Notes: generated by a model from the sequence alone, not told the origin. A stretch of DNA of 64,000 bases from Chromobacterium sp. ATCC 53434 (GCF_002848345.1 NZ_CP025429.1:4464001-4528000); one strand, 5' to 3'; counted from the first letter of the stretch, positions 22,287 to 31,337 are shown. Program-made: numbers and translations.

Positions 22287-23603
22287 ATGGGCAACAATGT
22301 TTACCAGCAGCCATTTTATGTCCCGCCACGGACATCTACCCCGTTTCCGGGAACGTGCAAATCTGGCCAGATCATCCTGTATAAGGATAATAACTGGAAC
22401 AGCACGACCCTCACCGTCGACACCAACAGCCCGCAGTATCCATCCGGCCATTTCTTTTCATTCTCCGGAACACCGTTGCAGGACAATGCAACCTGGATTG
22501 TCTTCAATCTGCCGGAGAACGTCGTCTGCACGCTTTGCAACAACGTGGTGCAAAACGCCAATCCCTACGATTTTTCCGGCGCCGGCGTCTGCGTGGATTT
22601 GATCGGCAATGGCCAGGTTCAAACCATCGACCTGGTGGCCTATGGCGCCAACGACTGCCTCAGCGGCGGCGTCTGGCGTGATGTGGAACCGGATCAAGGC
22701 TGGTTTCAGCTGTTCTACGACATCGGCGAGAGCGGCTCGTTTGCCACCATTTTCCTAAGCGAATGGCCCACCGCCCAGCCGGTCTCCATCGCCAAATGGT
22801 GGCTGCAGGATCAAGGCTCCTCGGTCAATTTCCCCTGCCTGACGCCGCCGCAGCAGCTGACGCTCTCCGACAACTCCGATGGCAGCGGCCAATCCGTCAC
22901 CGTTGGCGCAAGCAACGCCTTTGGCACCTACGGCACGCCGGCCGTGATGGACCTGACCGGCAGCGGCATGAACGACAAGGTGAGTTCCTTCACCTACAGC
23001 CTGCTTTCGCCGGTCAGAACGGTTGTTTCGTCGGTCACCGTCAATGTGGACTCCACCATTTTGCCCGGCCAGACCTTTACCGAAACCATCAAGGGCACCA
23101 ACGCCTCGTCGGAAGTGCTCACCGTGACCGATACCGTGGCCGTGGGCAAGACGGTGGAGATCTCCAATACCGCGACGCAGCAATACGAGACGATGGCGTC
23201 CATCTCCGCCACCGTCACGGCGACGGAGGGCGTTCCGGATGTGGACTCCATCCAGGCCAGCCTGACCACGTCGTTCTCCGTGACGTCCACGACATCGTCG
23301 TCCCAGACAACGACCAATACCAGCACCATCAGCCTGGAGCAGCAGATCACCTTCAACGTCCCACCGCAGTCCAGCTATTCCGGCGTGGCCACCATCTCCA
23401 TCGGCCAGGTGCCACCCACAACCGTGACGCAGAACGGGCAGTACTACTACAGCCAGAACCTGCCCGGCTCGGTCAAGCAAGCCGACGGCACCTATCTGCT
23501 GACTTCGCCGATCACCGTCAACATCAGCGGCGAAGTGGGCTCGTCGGTTCAGTTCACCGTCACCTCCACCCCTCTGACTACCGCGTCTCTTAGCTCCAAA
23601 TAG
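22287..23603 (+). CDS. Predicted beta/gamma-crystallin plus aerolysin-type (ETX/MTX2-like) pore-forming protein
   Basis: 438 residues. The first about 245 residues look like beta/gamma-crystallin Greek-key units: GQIILYKDNNWNSTTLTV near the start and LTLSDNSDGSGQSVTV with MNDKVSSFTY later, the Trp/Asn-Asp-x-Ser-Ser pattern of that fold. The C-terminal about 190 residues are beta-strand rich and full of Ser/Thr/Val, with FTETIKGTNASSEVLTVTD, a long amphipathic serine/threonine stretch (TTSFSVTSTTSSSQ, TTTNTSTISL) that could be the membrane-inserting hairpin, and ITFNVPPQSSYSGVATI, typical of aerolysin/ETX-MTX2 toxins. No Sec signal is visible, so export route is unclear. Start at 22287 is chosen for the AGAAGAGG ribosome site; an in-frame ATG lies 16 codons upstream. 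Assignment is by fold pattern and is moderately sure. Confidence 0.62.
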   Translation: MGNNVYQQPFYVPPRTSTPFPGTCKSGQIILYKDNNWNSTTLTVDTNSPQYPSGHFFSFSGTPLQDNATWIVFNLPENVVCTLCNNVVQNANPYDFSGAGVCVDLIGNGQVQTIDLVAYGANDCLSGGVWRDVEPDQGWFQLFYDIGESGSFATIFLSEWPTAQPVSIAKWWLQDQGSSVNFPCLTPPQQLTLSDNSDGSGQSVTVGASNAFGTYGTPAVMDLTGSGMNDKVSSFTYSLLSPVRTVVSSVTVNVDSTILPGQTFTETIKGTNASSEVLTVTDTVAVGKTVEISNTATQQYETMASISATVTATEGVPDVDSIQASLTTSFSVTSTTSSSQTTTNTSTISLEQQITFNVPPQSSYSGVATISIGQVPPTTVTQNGQYYYSQNLPGSVKQADGTYLLTSPITVNISGEVGSSVQFTVTSTPLTTASLSSK

Positions 23604-23639
23604 GCCAGCCGCCTCGCGGCCTGCCCAGGCCATGCCTGG

Positions 23640-23825
23640 GTGGGCCGCTACTGGCGACGCGGCTGCCTGCGCTCCAGCACATTCCTGACGCTGGCCAACG
23701 GCCGCCATGTTCACACCGTCGCCATCGGCGACAAGATACTGCCGATGGACACCGCCACACTCGCGCTGGATTGTGGAAAACCAACCGTATTCTGTTGCAA
23801 CACGGGTCATGCAACACGAGCCTAA
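23640..23825 (+). pseudogene. Diverged remnant of the 21192 gene's C-terminus
   Basis: The stretch LTLANGRHVHTVAIGDKILP and MDTATLALDC corresponds to LMLADGGHVYTVAIGEKVRL and MDTTALALDC at the end of the 21192 protein; 19 of 28 aligned residues are identical from LA to DC. No upstream membrane portion is present. The toxin gene therefore sits between a complete gene and a decayed paralogous tail. Confidence 0.75.
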
Positions 23826-24251
23826 GCGCGCTCAACCCTGAAGAAGCGGCGCTCTAAAGCCAGCCCGCCAAGCGGCTGGAAAGCCGTAGCGGGCTTAGTC
23901 GCCGCGGCTTGCCGTATCGCGCGCCTTGCCCGCCTATCCACCCCGTTTCGCCCGCCCTTTTTCCGCACGATCCCCGCACTTTGCCGCCAGATAACGGCCC
24001 GATCTCGCCCTGTTGCCATCTTGCCAACGACTTATGCCAAAAATCATACGTTCGCTTTAATTCCTGATTACATACTGATACTATGCACTTAGGATAGTTC
24101 TATGAAGTAGATTATTTCATGTTCATATAAGAACTATTCATATGCCACCCGACATCAGATCCGGGGGCAGGGCCTTTTCGCAGCCGCCGCATAGAACGGC
24201 GGCGCGGCAAGCGCGAAACGTTTGAATCAACACAAGACGGGGCTATACACG
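23826..24251. promoter_or_regulatory. Upstream region of the oxoamine synthase operon with a long dyad
   Basis: An AT-rich dyad sits at 24094-24137: ATAGTTCTATGAA on the left and TTCATATAAGAACTAT on the right, which match as inverted repeats apart from an extra TA. It is 115 bases before the operon's start and is a candidate operator. The rest of the region is GC-rich and shows no gene. Confidence 0.5.
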
Positions 24252-25463
24252 ATGCATCAACACACCAATATCAAAAAGGCCATCCAGCTGAGCAACAGCT
24301 TCTGGGATGTGACCACCGCGGCCGGCATGGCCAATATCGTCACCCGCAATCTGGGCGACGGTCGTCACGAGGCGGTGGCCAATGGCCGACACTTCACCAA
24401 TATGTCGTCCTACTCCTACCTGGGGCTGGACTCTCACCCGGCCATCCTGCGCGCCGCGGCGGACGCGGTGCTGAATACCGGCTCGCTGAACACCTCCATC
24501 TCGCGCATCCGTGTGCAGTTCGACATCCTTCAGCAGGCGGAAGAAGCGCTGGCCGGCCTGGTGGACGCGGAGACGCTGACGGTGCCGTCCTGCGCCGCCT
24601 CGGCCGCCGCCACGCTGCCCTTGCTGGCTTCCGGCGCGCTGACCGGCGACGTGGCGCCGCTGATGGTGTTCGACAAGAACGCCCACTTTTGCCTGAACAT
24701 GATGAAGCCGATCTGCGCCGACGAGACGGAGATCCAGACCATACGCCACAACGATCTGAACGCGCTGGAGGACTTGTGCAAGACGCATCAGCGCGTCGCC
24801 TACGTCGCCGACGGCGTGTACAGCACCGGCGGCATGGCGCCGGTGAAGGAGTTGCTGGCCCTGCAGGACAAGTACGGCCTGTTCCTGTTCTTCGACGAGG
24901 CGCACGGCCTGTCCACGCTGGGCCATCAGGGCCGCGGCCTGGTGCTGGAGGAGATGGGCGCGATCAACGACCGCACGCTGATCGTCACCTCGCTGAACAA
25001 GGGTTTCGGCGCGTCCGGCGGCGCCATCTTCCTGGGTCCGCGCGGCGACGCCGAGCGCCGCAAGCTGGCCACCCGCTTCGGCGGCCCGGTCACCTGGTCG
25101 CAGCGCATCAACACCGCCGGCCTGGGCGCCATCATCGAGTCGGTGGCCGTGCACAAGTCGGCCGAGCTGCCGGTGCTGCAGCAGAAGCTGCAGGACAATA
25201 TCCGCCTGTTCGACCAGCATGTGGAATCGGAAAACAGCGGCGAGCCGCTGCCTATCCGCTTCGTCTCCATCGGCTCGGAAGAGCGCACCATCCTGTACGC
25301 CAAGAGCCTGCTGGAAGACGGCTATTACACCTCGCCCATCTTCTTCCCGGTGATCGCCAAGGGCCGCGCCGGCCTGCGCATCATGATCCGCGCCAATATG
25401 ACGGCGGCGGAGATCGAGCGCTTCGGCGCCTGCCTGAAGCAGCTGCGAGCCAACCATGAGTAA
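24252..25463 (+). CDS. PLP-dependent alpha-oxoamine synthase family enzyme
   Basis: 403 residues, the fold of 8-amino-7-oxononanoate synthase, 2-amino-3-ketobutyrate CoA ligase and CqsA. These enzymes condense an amino acid with an acyl-CoA, losing CO2. Visible are FTNMSSYSYLGLDSHPAI, the PLP-site aspartate and histidine in FFDEAHGLSTLG (D215, H218), and the Schiff-base lysine in TSLNKGFGASGGA (K250). It is not close to KBL or BioF by context: it starts an operon with an exporter and an acyl-CoA carboxylase, so a small-molecule biosynthetic role is more likely. The ATG at 24252 is chosen; a TTG ten codons upstream is weaker. Substrates are unknown. Confidence 0.8.
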   Translation: MHQHTNIKKAIQLSNSFWDVTTAAGMANIVTRNLGDGRHEAVANGRHFTNMSSYSYLGLDSHPAILRAAADAVLNTGSLNTSISRIRVQFDILQQAEEALAGLVDAETLTVPSCAASAAATLPLLASGALTGDVAPLMVFDKNAHFCLNMMKPICADETEIQTIRHNDLNALEDLCKTHQRVAYVADGVYSTGGMAPVKELLALQDKYGLFLFFDEAHGLSTLGHQGRGLVLEEMGAINDRTLIVTSLNKGFGASGGAIFLGPRGDAERRKLATRFGGPVTWSQRINTAGLGAIIESVAVHKSAELPVLQQKLQDNIRLFDQHVESENSGEPLPIRFVSIGSEERTILYAKSLLEDGYYTSPIFFPVIAKGRAGLRIMIRANMTAAEIERFGACLKQLRANHE

Positions 25464-26673
25464 GGCGTCGGCGCAGACCGCCGCCGCCCCGCTGGAGGCG
25501 GCGCGCCCGGCCGCGCGGCTGATGGTGCTGTCCTGCCTGATCGTGTTCATGGCGCAGATGGCCACCACCGTCTACCTGCCGTCGCTGCCGGCGGTGATGC
25601 GCGAGCTGGCGATGAGCCAGAGCCTGGTGGAGATGTCGATCTCCGGCTTCGTCGTCGGCGCCGCGCTGCCGGTGCTGTTCTGGGGATCGGCCGCCGACCG
25701 CTGGGGCCGCCGCGGCCCGCTGCTGGTTTCGCTGGCGCTGTTCGTGCTGTGCAGCGCGCTGCTGGCCGCCGTCGGCAGCGCCGTCGAGCTGCTGGCGCTG
25801 CGGGTGCTGCAGGGCATCGCCGCCGGCGGCGCGGCCATCATCGCCCGCATCATCGTCCGCGACAACTGGAGCGGCGACGAGCTGGCGCGCCGGCTGTCGG
25901 TGCTGTCCATCGCCTTCATCACGGCGCTGGGCGGCGGCCAGTTCATCGGCGGGCTGATAGGCGAGTACAGCCACTGGCAGGCCGGCTTCGTGCTGATGGC
26001 CGTCACCGGCTGCCTGGCCGCGCTGCTGAGCCTGAGCGTGCCGCTGCAGGGCGGCCGGCCGGCGGCCGCGCGCCACGGCGGCAGTCCCTACTGGCAGATC
26101 CTGCGCCGGCCCGGCTTTGTGCTGCCAGCCTGCGCCGGCGGCCTGGGCTTCGCCACCACGGTCACGCTGCAGGAAGTCAGCCCCTTCGTGTTCCAGGAGC
26201 ATTTCGGCCTGGCGGTGGCCAGCTTCGGCAATGTCGGCCTGCTGATCGGCCTGGCCTATTTCAGCGGCGCGATGGTGGTCAACCGCGCGGTGGCCAAGCT
26301 GGGCGGCAGGAAGCTGATGCGCGCCGGCGCGCTGCTGATGGCCACGGCCACCGTCGCCATGCTGCTGTGCTGGCATCTGGGCGTGCTGGAGGCCCGGCCC
26401 GGCCTGCTGCTGTTCATCGGCCTGTATTGCCTGACCATTTTCGGCCAGGCGGTGCTGTTCCCCAACAGCATGGCCACGGCGGTCAGCGACGCCAAGGACC
26501 ACGGCGCCCACGCGATGGCGCTGTGCGGCTTCCTGCAGCAAGGCCTGGCCGGCATCGCCGCCACCGCCTCGGTGCTGTTGCATCACAACGGCGCCTGGAC
26601 GCTGGCGGTGGCCGCGCTCGGCCTGATCACTCTTCTGCAAGTTCTGTTCCAGGCGCGCCTCAAGGCGGCCTGA
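25456..26673 (+). CDS. MFS exporter of the Bcr/CflA type
   Basis: 405 residues with about 12 hydrophobic segments. The motif A loop is present as GSAADRWGRRGPLL, and VYLPSLPAVMRELAMSQS is typical of Bcr/CflA drug-proton antiporters. It overlaps the oxoamine synthase gene by eight bases. In this operon it may export the product of the neighbouring enzymes or provide self-resistance; this is inference. Confidence 0.85.
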   Translation: MSKASAQTAAAPLEAARPAARLMVLSCLIVFMAQMATTVYLPSLPAVMRELAMSQSLVEMSISGFVVGAALPVLFWGSAADRWGRRGPLLVSLALFVLCSALLAAVGSAVELLALRVLQGIAAGGAAIIARIIVRDNWSGDELARRLSVLSIAFITALGGGQFIGGLIGEYSHWQAGFVLMAVTGCLAALLSLSVPLQGGRPAAARHGGSPYWQILRRPGFVLPACAGGLGFATTVTLQEVSPFVFQEHFGLAVASFGNVGLLIGLAYFSGAMVVNRAVAKLGGRKLMRAGALLMATATVAMLLCWHLGVLEARPGLLLFIGLYCLTIFGQAVLFPNSMATAVSDAKDHGAHAMALCGFLQQGLAGIAATASVLLHHNGAWTLAVAALGLITLLQVLFQARLKAA

Positions 26674-26688
26674 CGCAAGGAATCGGAT

Positions 26689-28293
26689 ATGTCTCGAATC
26701 GAATCGCGCCTCCCGGCCAGCGGCGAGGCCTATGAGCGCAATCTGGCGGCTTACGGCCAGCTGCGCGGCCAGATCGCCGCCGCCCGCGACGCCGCCTTGC
26801 AGGGCGGCGGCGCCGAGGCCCGCGCCAAGCAGGCGGCCAAGGGCAAGTTGTCGCCGCGCGAGCGGCTGTCGCTGTTGCTGGACCCGGGCACGCCCTTTCT
26901 GGAAATCGGCCAGCTGGCCGGCCACGAGGTCTACGACCACGCGGTGCCCTGCGCCGGCATCGTCACCGGCATAGGCATCGTCTCCGGCCACGCGGTGGCG
27001 GTGTTCGCCAACGACGCCTCGGTCAAGGGCGGCACCTACTATCCGCTGACGCTGCGCAAGCATCTGCGCACCCAGGACATCGCCCGCGAGCTGGGCCTGC
27101 CCTGCCTGTACCTGGTGGATTCCGGAGGCGTCTACCTGCCGCTGCAGGAGGAAATCTTCCCGGACGAGCACCATTTCGGCCGCATCTTCCGCAATATCGC
27201 CGAGATGTCGGCGCTGGGCCTGCCGCAAATCTCGGCCGTGCTCGGCTCTTGCACCGCCGGCGGCGCCTACATCCCGGCGATGAGCGACGAAACCATCATC
27301 GTGCGCGGCAACGGCTCCATCTTTCTCGGCGGCCCGCAGCTGGTGCGCGCGGCCACCGGCGTCATCGTCGACGCCGAGACGCTGGGCGGCGCCGACGTCC
27401 ACACCCGCGACAGCGGCGTGGCCGACCATTACGCGGTCAGCGACGAGCACGCCCTCCAGCTGCTGCGCGACATCGTCGCCCGCCGCGGCGTGGGCAAGCA
27501 GTACGCGCCGCCGCAGGCGCCGCTGCCGCCGCGCCACGATCCGGCCGAGCTGCCCGGCATCATCAGCGCCAATCCGCGCGAGCACATCCCGGCGCGCGAA
27601 ATCCTGGCCCGGCTGCTGGACGATTCGGCCTTCGCCGAATACCGCGCCCGCTTCGGCACCAGCATTCTGTGCGGCACCGGCCATATCGGCGGCTACCCGG
27701 TGGGCGTGCTGATCAATGACGGCGTGCTGTTCTCGGAAAGCGCGCAAAAAGCGGCCAACTTCATCGAAATCTGCTCCCAACGCGGTATTCCGCTGCTGTT
27801 CCTGCACAATATCAACGGCTTCATGGTGGGAGCGGAATACGAGGCCGGCGGCATCGCCAAGCACGGCGCCAAGATGGTCAACGCCGCCTCCTGCGCCCGC
27901 GTGCCCAAGTTCAGCATCCTGATAGGCGGCAGCTACGGCGCCGGCAATCTGGCGATGTGCGGCCGCTCCATCGGCCCGCAGCTGATGGCGATGTGGCCCA
28001 ACGCCAAGACCACGGTGGTCGGCGGCGAGCAGGCCGCCACCGTGCTGGCGCTGATCCGCGCCGAGCAGTTGGAAAAGCAGGGCAAGAGCTGGACGGCGGA
28101 AGAGGAGGAGGCCTTCAAGCGGCCGATACGCGAGGCCTACGAACGGCAGGGCCAGGCGCTGTACGTCGCCTCCCGCCTGTGGGTGGACGCCATCGTCGAC
28201 CCCGCCCAAACCCGGGAGTGGCTGGCGCTCAGCCTGGCGCTGGCCGCCGCCGCCCCCGCCCGGGAAACCCGCTTTGGCGTCTTCAGGATGTAG
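26689..28293 (+). CDS. Acyl-CoA carboxylase carboxyltransferase subunit (methylcrotonyl-CoA carboxylase beta-like)
   Basis: 534 residues. The crotonase-fold carboxyltransferase halves are visible with YLVDSGGVYLPLQEEIFPDE, GSCTAGGAYIPAMSDETIIV and, in the second half, FLHNINGFMVGAEYEAGGIA and GGSYGAGNLAMCGRS. These match the MCC beta group more closely than PccB, though geranyl-CoA or another branched acyl-CoA is possible. The usual leucine-degradation partners (isovaleryl-CoA dehydrogenase, methylglutaconyl-CoA hydratase) are absent. A ribosome site AAGGAATCGG precedes the ATG. Confidence 0.87.
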   Translation: MSRIESRLPASGEAYERNLAAYGQLRGQIAAARDAALQGGGAEARAKQAAKGKLSPRERLSLLLDPGTPFLEIGQLAGHEVYDHAVPCAGIVTGIGIVSGHAVAVFANDASVKGGTYYPLTLRKHLRTQDIARELGLPCLYLVDSGGVYLPLQEEIFPDEHHFGRIFRNIAEMSALGLPQISAVLGSCTAGGAYIPAMSDETIIVRGNGSIFLGGPQLVRAATGVIVDAETLGGADVHTRDSGVADHYAVSDEHALQLLRDIVARRGVGKQYAPPQAPLPPRHDPAELPGIISANPREHIPAREILARLLDDSAFAEYRARFGTSILCGTGHIGGYPVGVLINDGVLFSESAQKAANFIEICSQRGIPLLFLHNINGFMVGAEYEAGGIAKHGAKMVNAASCARVPKFSILIGGSYGAGNLAMCGRSIGPQLMAMWPNAKTTVVGGEQAATVLALIRAEQLEKQGKSWTAEEEEAFKRPIREAYERQGQALYVASRLWVDAIVDPAQTREWLALSLALAAAAPARETRFGVFRM

Positions 28294-28296
28294 ACC

Positions 28297-30261
28297 ATGT
28301 TCAAACGAATTTTGATCGCCAACCGCGGCGAGATCGCCCGCCGCATCGCCCGCAGCTGCCAACGGCTGGGCATAGAATTTGTCGCCGTCCACTCCAGCGC
28401 CGACGCCGGGGCGGACCATCTGCAGGGCGCCGTCGCGCGCGAATGGATAGGCGAGGCCCCGGCCAGCGCCAGCTATCTGAACGGCCAGGCCATCATAGAC
28501 GCCGCGCTGCGCAGCGACAGCGAGGCCATCCATCCCGGCTACGGCTTCCTGTCGGAAAACGCCGGCTTCGCCCGCGCGGTGGCCGAGGCCGGCCTGGTCT
28601 TCATCGGCCCGGACGCGGACACCATCGTCCAAATGGGCGACAAGGCGCGCGCGCGCCAATTGATGGAGGCCGCCGGCGTGCCGGTGCTGCCCGGCTCGCC
28701 GGAAGCCACCGAATCCTACGGCCTGATCCTGGAGACCTGCGCCGAGATCGGCTACCCTGTGATCCTGAAGCCGTCCGCCGGCGGCGGCGGCAAGGGCATG
28801 CAGGTGGTGTGGGCCGAGGCGGAGCTGCGCGAGGCGGTGGACGCCGCCGTGCGCATCGGCCGCTCCAGCTTCGGCGACGGCCGGCTGCTGGTGGAGCGCT
28901 ACGTCTCGCAGCCGCGCCACCTGGAGGTGCAGGTCTTCGGCGACGGCCGCGGCGCGGCGGTGCACCTGTTCGAGCGGGAATGCTCGCTGCAGCGCCGCCA
29001 CCAGAAGATCGCGGAGGAAGCACCCGCCTTCGGCCTGCCGGCCGACACCCGCGAGGCGCTGCTGGCGGCCGCGGTGCGCGGCGCCCAGGTGATAGGCTAC
29101 CGCAACGCCGGCACCTTCGAGTTCATCCTGGCGCCGGACGGCGGCTTCTACTTCCTGGAGGTGAACACCCGCTTGCAGGTGGAACACCCGGTCACAGAGG
29201 CCATCACCGGCCTGGACCTGGTGGAATGGCAGCTGCGCGTCGCCGCCGGCGAGGGCCTGCCGCTGGCCCAGGCCGACATCCGCGCCGACGGCCACGCCAT
29301 CGAGTGCCGCGTCTACGCCGAGGACCCGCTGCGCGAATTCGCGCCGATGCCCGGCGCCGCGCTGCACGCGCGCTGGCCGGCGCAGCTGCGCGTGGACTCG
29401 GCCTTCGACCATGGCGGCGCGGTGCCGGCCTTCTACGACCCGATGCTGGCCAAGCTGATCGCCCACGGCTCCGGCCGCGCGGCGGCGCTGGCGCAGTTGC
29501 AGACCGGCCTGCGCGACACCGAGCTTCTGGGCCTGACCAGCAATCTGGGCTTCCTGCAGCGGCTGCTGCGCGAGCCGCGGGTGCAGGCCGGCCAGCTGCA
29601 CACCCATCTGGTGGACGAGCTGGCGGCGGCGCCGGAGGCCAACCGCCTCACCGCCGCCGTGGCCTGCGCCGCCACCATCCGCCAGGCCCGCGCCTGCGCC
29701 GAATCGGCCTCGCCCTGGCAGGGCGGCGTCGGCGCCTACGACCGCGCCGCGCTGGATCCGGAGGCGCCGCTGGGCCGGGTGGCCTACCGCGGCGGCGCCG
29801 AGCGCTGGCAGGCCTGGCTGCTGGACCGCGACGGCGAGCAGACCCTGGTGCAGGTGGATGGACGGCGCCACGCCGTCAGCCTGGCCGGCGCCGGCGATCA
29901 CTGGCACGGCGAGGTGGACGGCTGGCGCTGGTACGCGCTGCTGCACGGCGACGATGTCGAGCTGAGCGTCGGCGGCCAGCGCGTCGCGCTGCGCGCCGAG
30001 CAGGCGGAACAGGCCGAGCAGGAAGCCGGCGGCGGCCTGCAGGTGCGCACGCCTATGCCCGGCACCGTGGTGGCCCTGCCGCTGGCGGCCGGCACTAGGG
30101 TGGAGGCCCAGCAGGTGGTGGCCATCGTCGAGGCGATGAAGATGGAAAACCGCCTGTACGCGCCCTGCGCCGGCATCGTGGCCGAGCTGCACTGCCAGGT
30201 CGGCGACATCGTCAACGCCGACGCGCTGCTGGTCAGCCTCAGTCCGGCAGAAGCCGAGTAG
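28297..30261 (+). CDS. Acyl-CoA carboxylase biotin carboxylase/BCCP subunit
   Basis: 654 residues. Biotin carboxylase domain (about 1-450): KRILIANRGEIARRIARSC, HPGYGFLSENAGFA, and the ATP-grasp region SAGGGGKGMQVV. The middle is the BT linker region of MCC-alpha-type proteins. The C-terminal biotinyl domain carries the acceptor lysine in VEAMKMEN (K615). With the preceding gene it should form an alpha6beta6 carboxylase that carboxylates an acyl-CoA. It follows the beta subunit by three bases and ends the operon. Confidence 0.9.
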   Translation: MFKRILIANRGEIARRIARSCQRLGIEFVAVHSSADAGADHLQGAVAREWIGEAPASASYLNGQAIIDAALRSDSEAIHPGYGFLSENAGFARAVAEAGLVFIGPDADTIVQMGDKARARQLMEAAGVPVLPGSPEATESYGLILETCAEIGYPVILKPSAGGGGKGMQVVWAEAELREAVDAAVRIGRSSFGDGRLLVERYVSQPRHLEVQVFGDGRGAAVHLFERECSLQRRHQKIAEEAPAFGLPADTREALLAAAVRGAQVIGYRNAGTFEFILAPDGGFYFLEVNTRLQVEHPVTEAITGLDLVEWQLRVAAGEGLPLAQADIRADGHAIECRVYAEDPLREFAPMPGAALHARWPAQLRVDSAFDHGGAVPAFYDPMLAKLIAHGSGRAAALAQLQTGLRDTELLGLTSNLGFLQRLLREPRVQAGQLHTHLVDELAAAPEANRLTAAVACAATIRQARACAESASPWQGGVGAYDRAALDPEAPLGRVAYRGGAERWQAWLLDRDGEQTLVQVDGRRHAVSLAGAGDHWHGEVDGWRWYALLHGDDVELSVGGQRVALRAEQAEQAEQEAGGGLQVRTPMPGTVVALPLAAGTRVEAQQVVAIVEAMKMENRLYAPCAGIVAELHCQVGDIVNADALLVSLSPAEAE

Positions 30262-30282
30262 GCCGCCGGATCCGGCAAAGCG

Positions 30283-30319
30283 AAAGCCCGTTCCGCCGTG
30301 AGGCGGCACGGGCTTTATT
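30283..30319. terminator. Bidirectional terminator between convergent genes
   Basis: AAAGCCCG (30283-30290) pairs with CGGGCTTT (30309-30316), with inner CCGCC/GGCGG pairing. It serves the carboxylase operon from the left and the hydrolase gene from the right. Confidence 0.82.
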
Positions 30320-30330
30320 CCATGCGCGGC

Positions 30331-31197
30331 CTACAGAAATCGCCAGCCATAACCGTCGCCGTCGCGGCTGACCACGCCGGCCGACGAGGCGCCGAAATGG
30401 GCGGTGAACACAGTGGCGCTGCGCTCGCAAGCGTAGTCCAGCAACCAGCGGCGCGACGCGCGCGCGCCGTCTTGTTCGCGGCAGAAGGCCGAATTCCACT
30501 CCGGGTGGTAGACCTGCGCCGGCGAATGCATCGCGTCGCCGGTGAAGATGGCGGTCTCGCCGGCCGAATGCAGCGAGATCGACATGTGGCCGGCGCAGTG
30601 TCCCGGCGTCGGGTGAAAATGAAAGGCCCCAGCGTAATCGGCGCCGGCCGCGTCCACGCCGACCGCCTGGCCGCTGGCCAGCACCGGCGCCACGCTGTCG
30701 TCGAACACCATGCGACGCTTGTCGGCCTCCGGCGTGGCGAAGAAGTCCAGCTCGCCCTGCGGCATCGCATAGACGGCGCGCGGAAAGGTCGGCACCCAGC
30801 GGCCGTCGACCAGACGGGTGTTCCAGCCGACGTGATCGGCGTGCAGATGGGTCAGCAGCACGTGGTCCACGTCCTCCGGCCGGATGCCCAGCGCGGCCAG
30901 GCGCGCCAGGAACGGCGTGCGCAGCCGGTGGAACATCGCGCTGAACGGCCGCTCCTTGTCGTTGCCCAGGCCGGTGTCTATCAGATAAACCTTGCCGTCC
31001 AGCTCCACCACCCAGGTGTGCACGCTGAGGATGATGTGCTCGCCGCCGTCGTCCAGCAGCGCGCGCAGCTGCGGCTGCTCGGCCAGCACCGCGTCGCTCC
31101 AGTCGGCGTAAAGATAGGCCGGCGTGATGCCGGTGAGCAGGGTGTCCGTCACGCGCGTCACGCGCGCATTGCCGATGCGGTAGGTTTGGGTGTTCAT
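30331..31197 (-). CDS. Metallo-beta-lactamase-fold hydrolase
   Basis: 288 residues. The zinc-binding motif is HLHADHVGW (H117, H119, D121, H122), with further ligands in TPGHCAGHMS and TGDAMHSP. The overall pattern, including VYLIDTGLGND, resembles the AHL-lactonase-like/quorum-quenching group of MBL hydrolases, but the same group covers many other ester and lactone hydrolases. Three consecutive ATG codons are at 31203, 31200 and 31197; the last fits best with AGAGA upstream. It is divergent from the LysR gene, which probably controls it. Confidence 0.85.
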   Translation of the reverse strand: MNTQTYRIGNARVTRVTDTLLTGITPAYLYADWSDAVLAEQPQLRALLDDGGEHIILSVHTWVVELDGKVYLIDTGLGNDKERPFSAMFHRLRTPFLARLAALGIRPEDVDHVLLTHLHADHVGWNTRLVDGRWVPTFPRAVYAMPQGELDFFATPEADKRRMVFDDSVAPVLASGQAVGVDAAGADYAGAFHFHPTPGHCAGHMSISLHSAGETAIFTGDAMHSPAQVYHPEWNSAFCREQDGARASRRWLLDYACERSATVFTAHFGASSAGVVSRDGDGYGWRFL

Positions 31198-31279
31198 CAT
31201 CATTCTCTGGTCGGTTGGCGGCGTGGCGACGCCGGGCATGGGTCCACTATCCCGGAAATCACTCATGCCTTCCAATGCC

Positions 31280-31302
31280 AATTTATGAATTTGTGATAAA
31301 TT
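31280..31302. promoter_or_regulatory. Likely LysR operator
   Basis: AATTTAT (31280-31286) and ATAAATT (31296-31302) form a perfect AT-rich dyad with a nine-base spacer, containing the T-N11-A pattern of LysR sites, in the divergent intergenic region between the hydrolase and the LysR gene. Confidence 0.7.
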
Positions 31303-31337
31303 AAAAGCATCACCACGGGCGGGAAGAATCTAGAGAT

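Noticed and set aside
25381..30309. 1642-codon open frame on the minus strand across the carboxylase operon
   Set aside because: It lies antisense to four well-supported genes and its translation is low-complexity His/Gln/Arg/Ala, an artefact of high GC.
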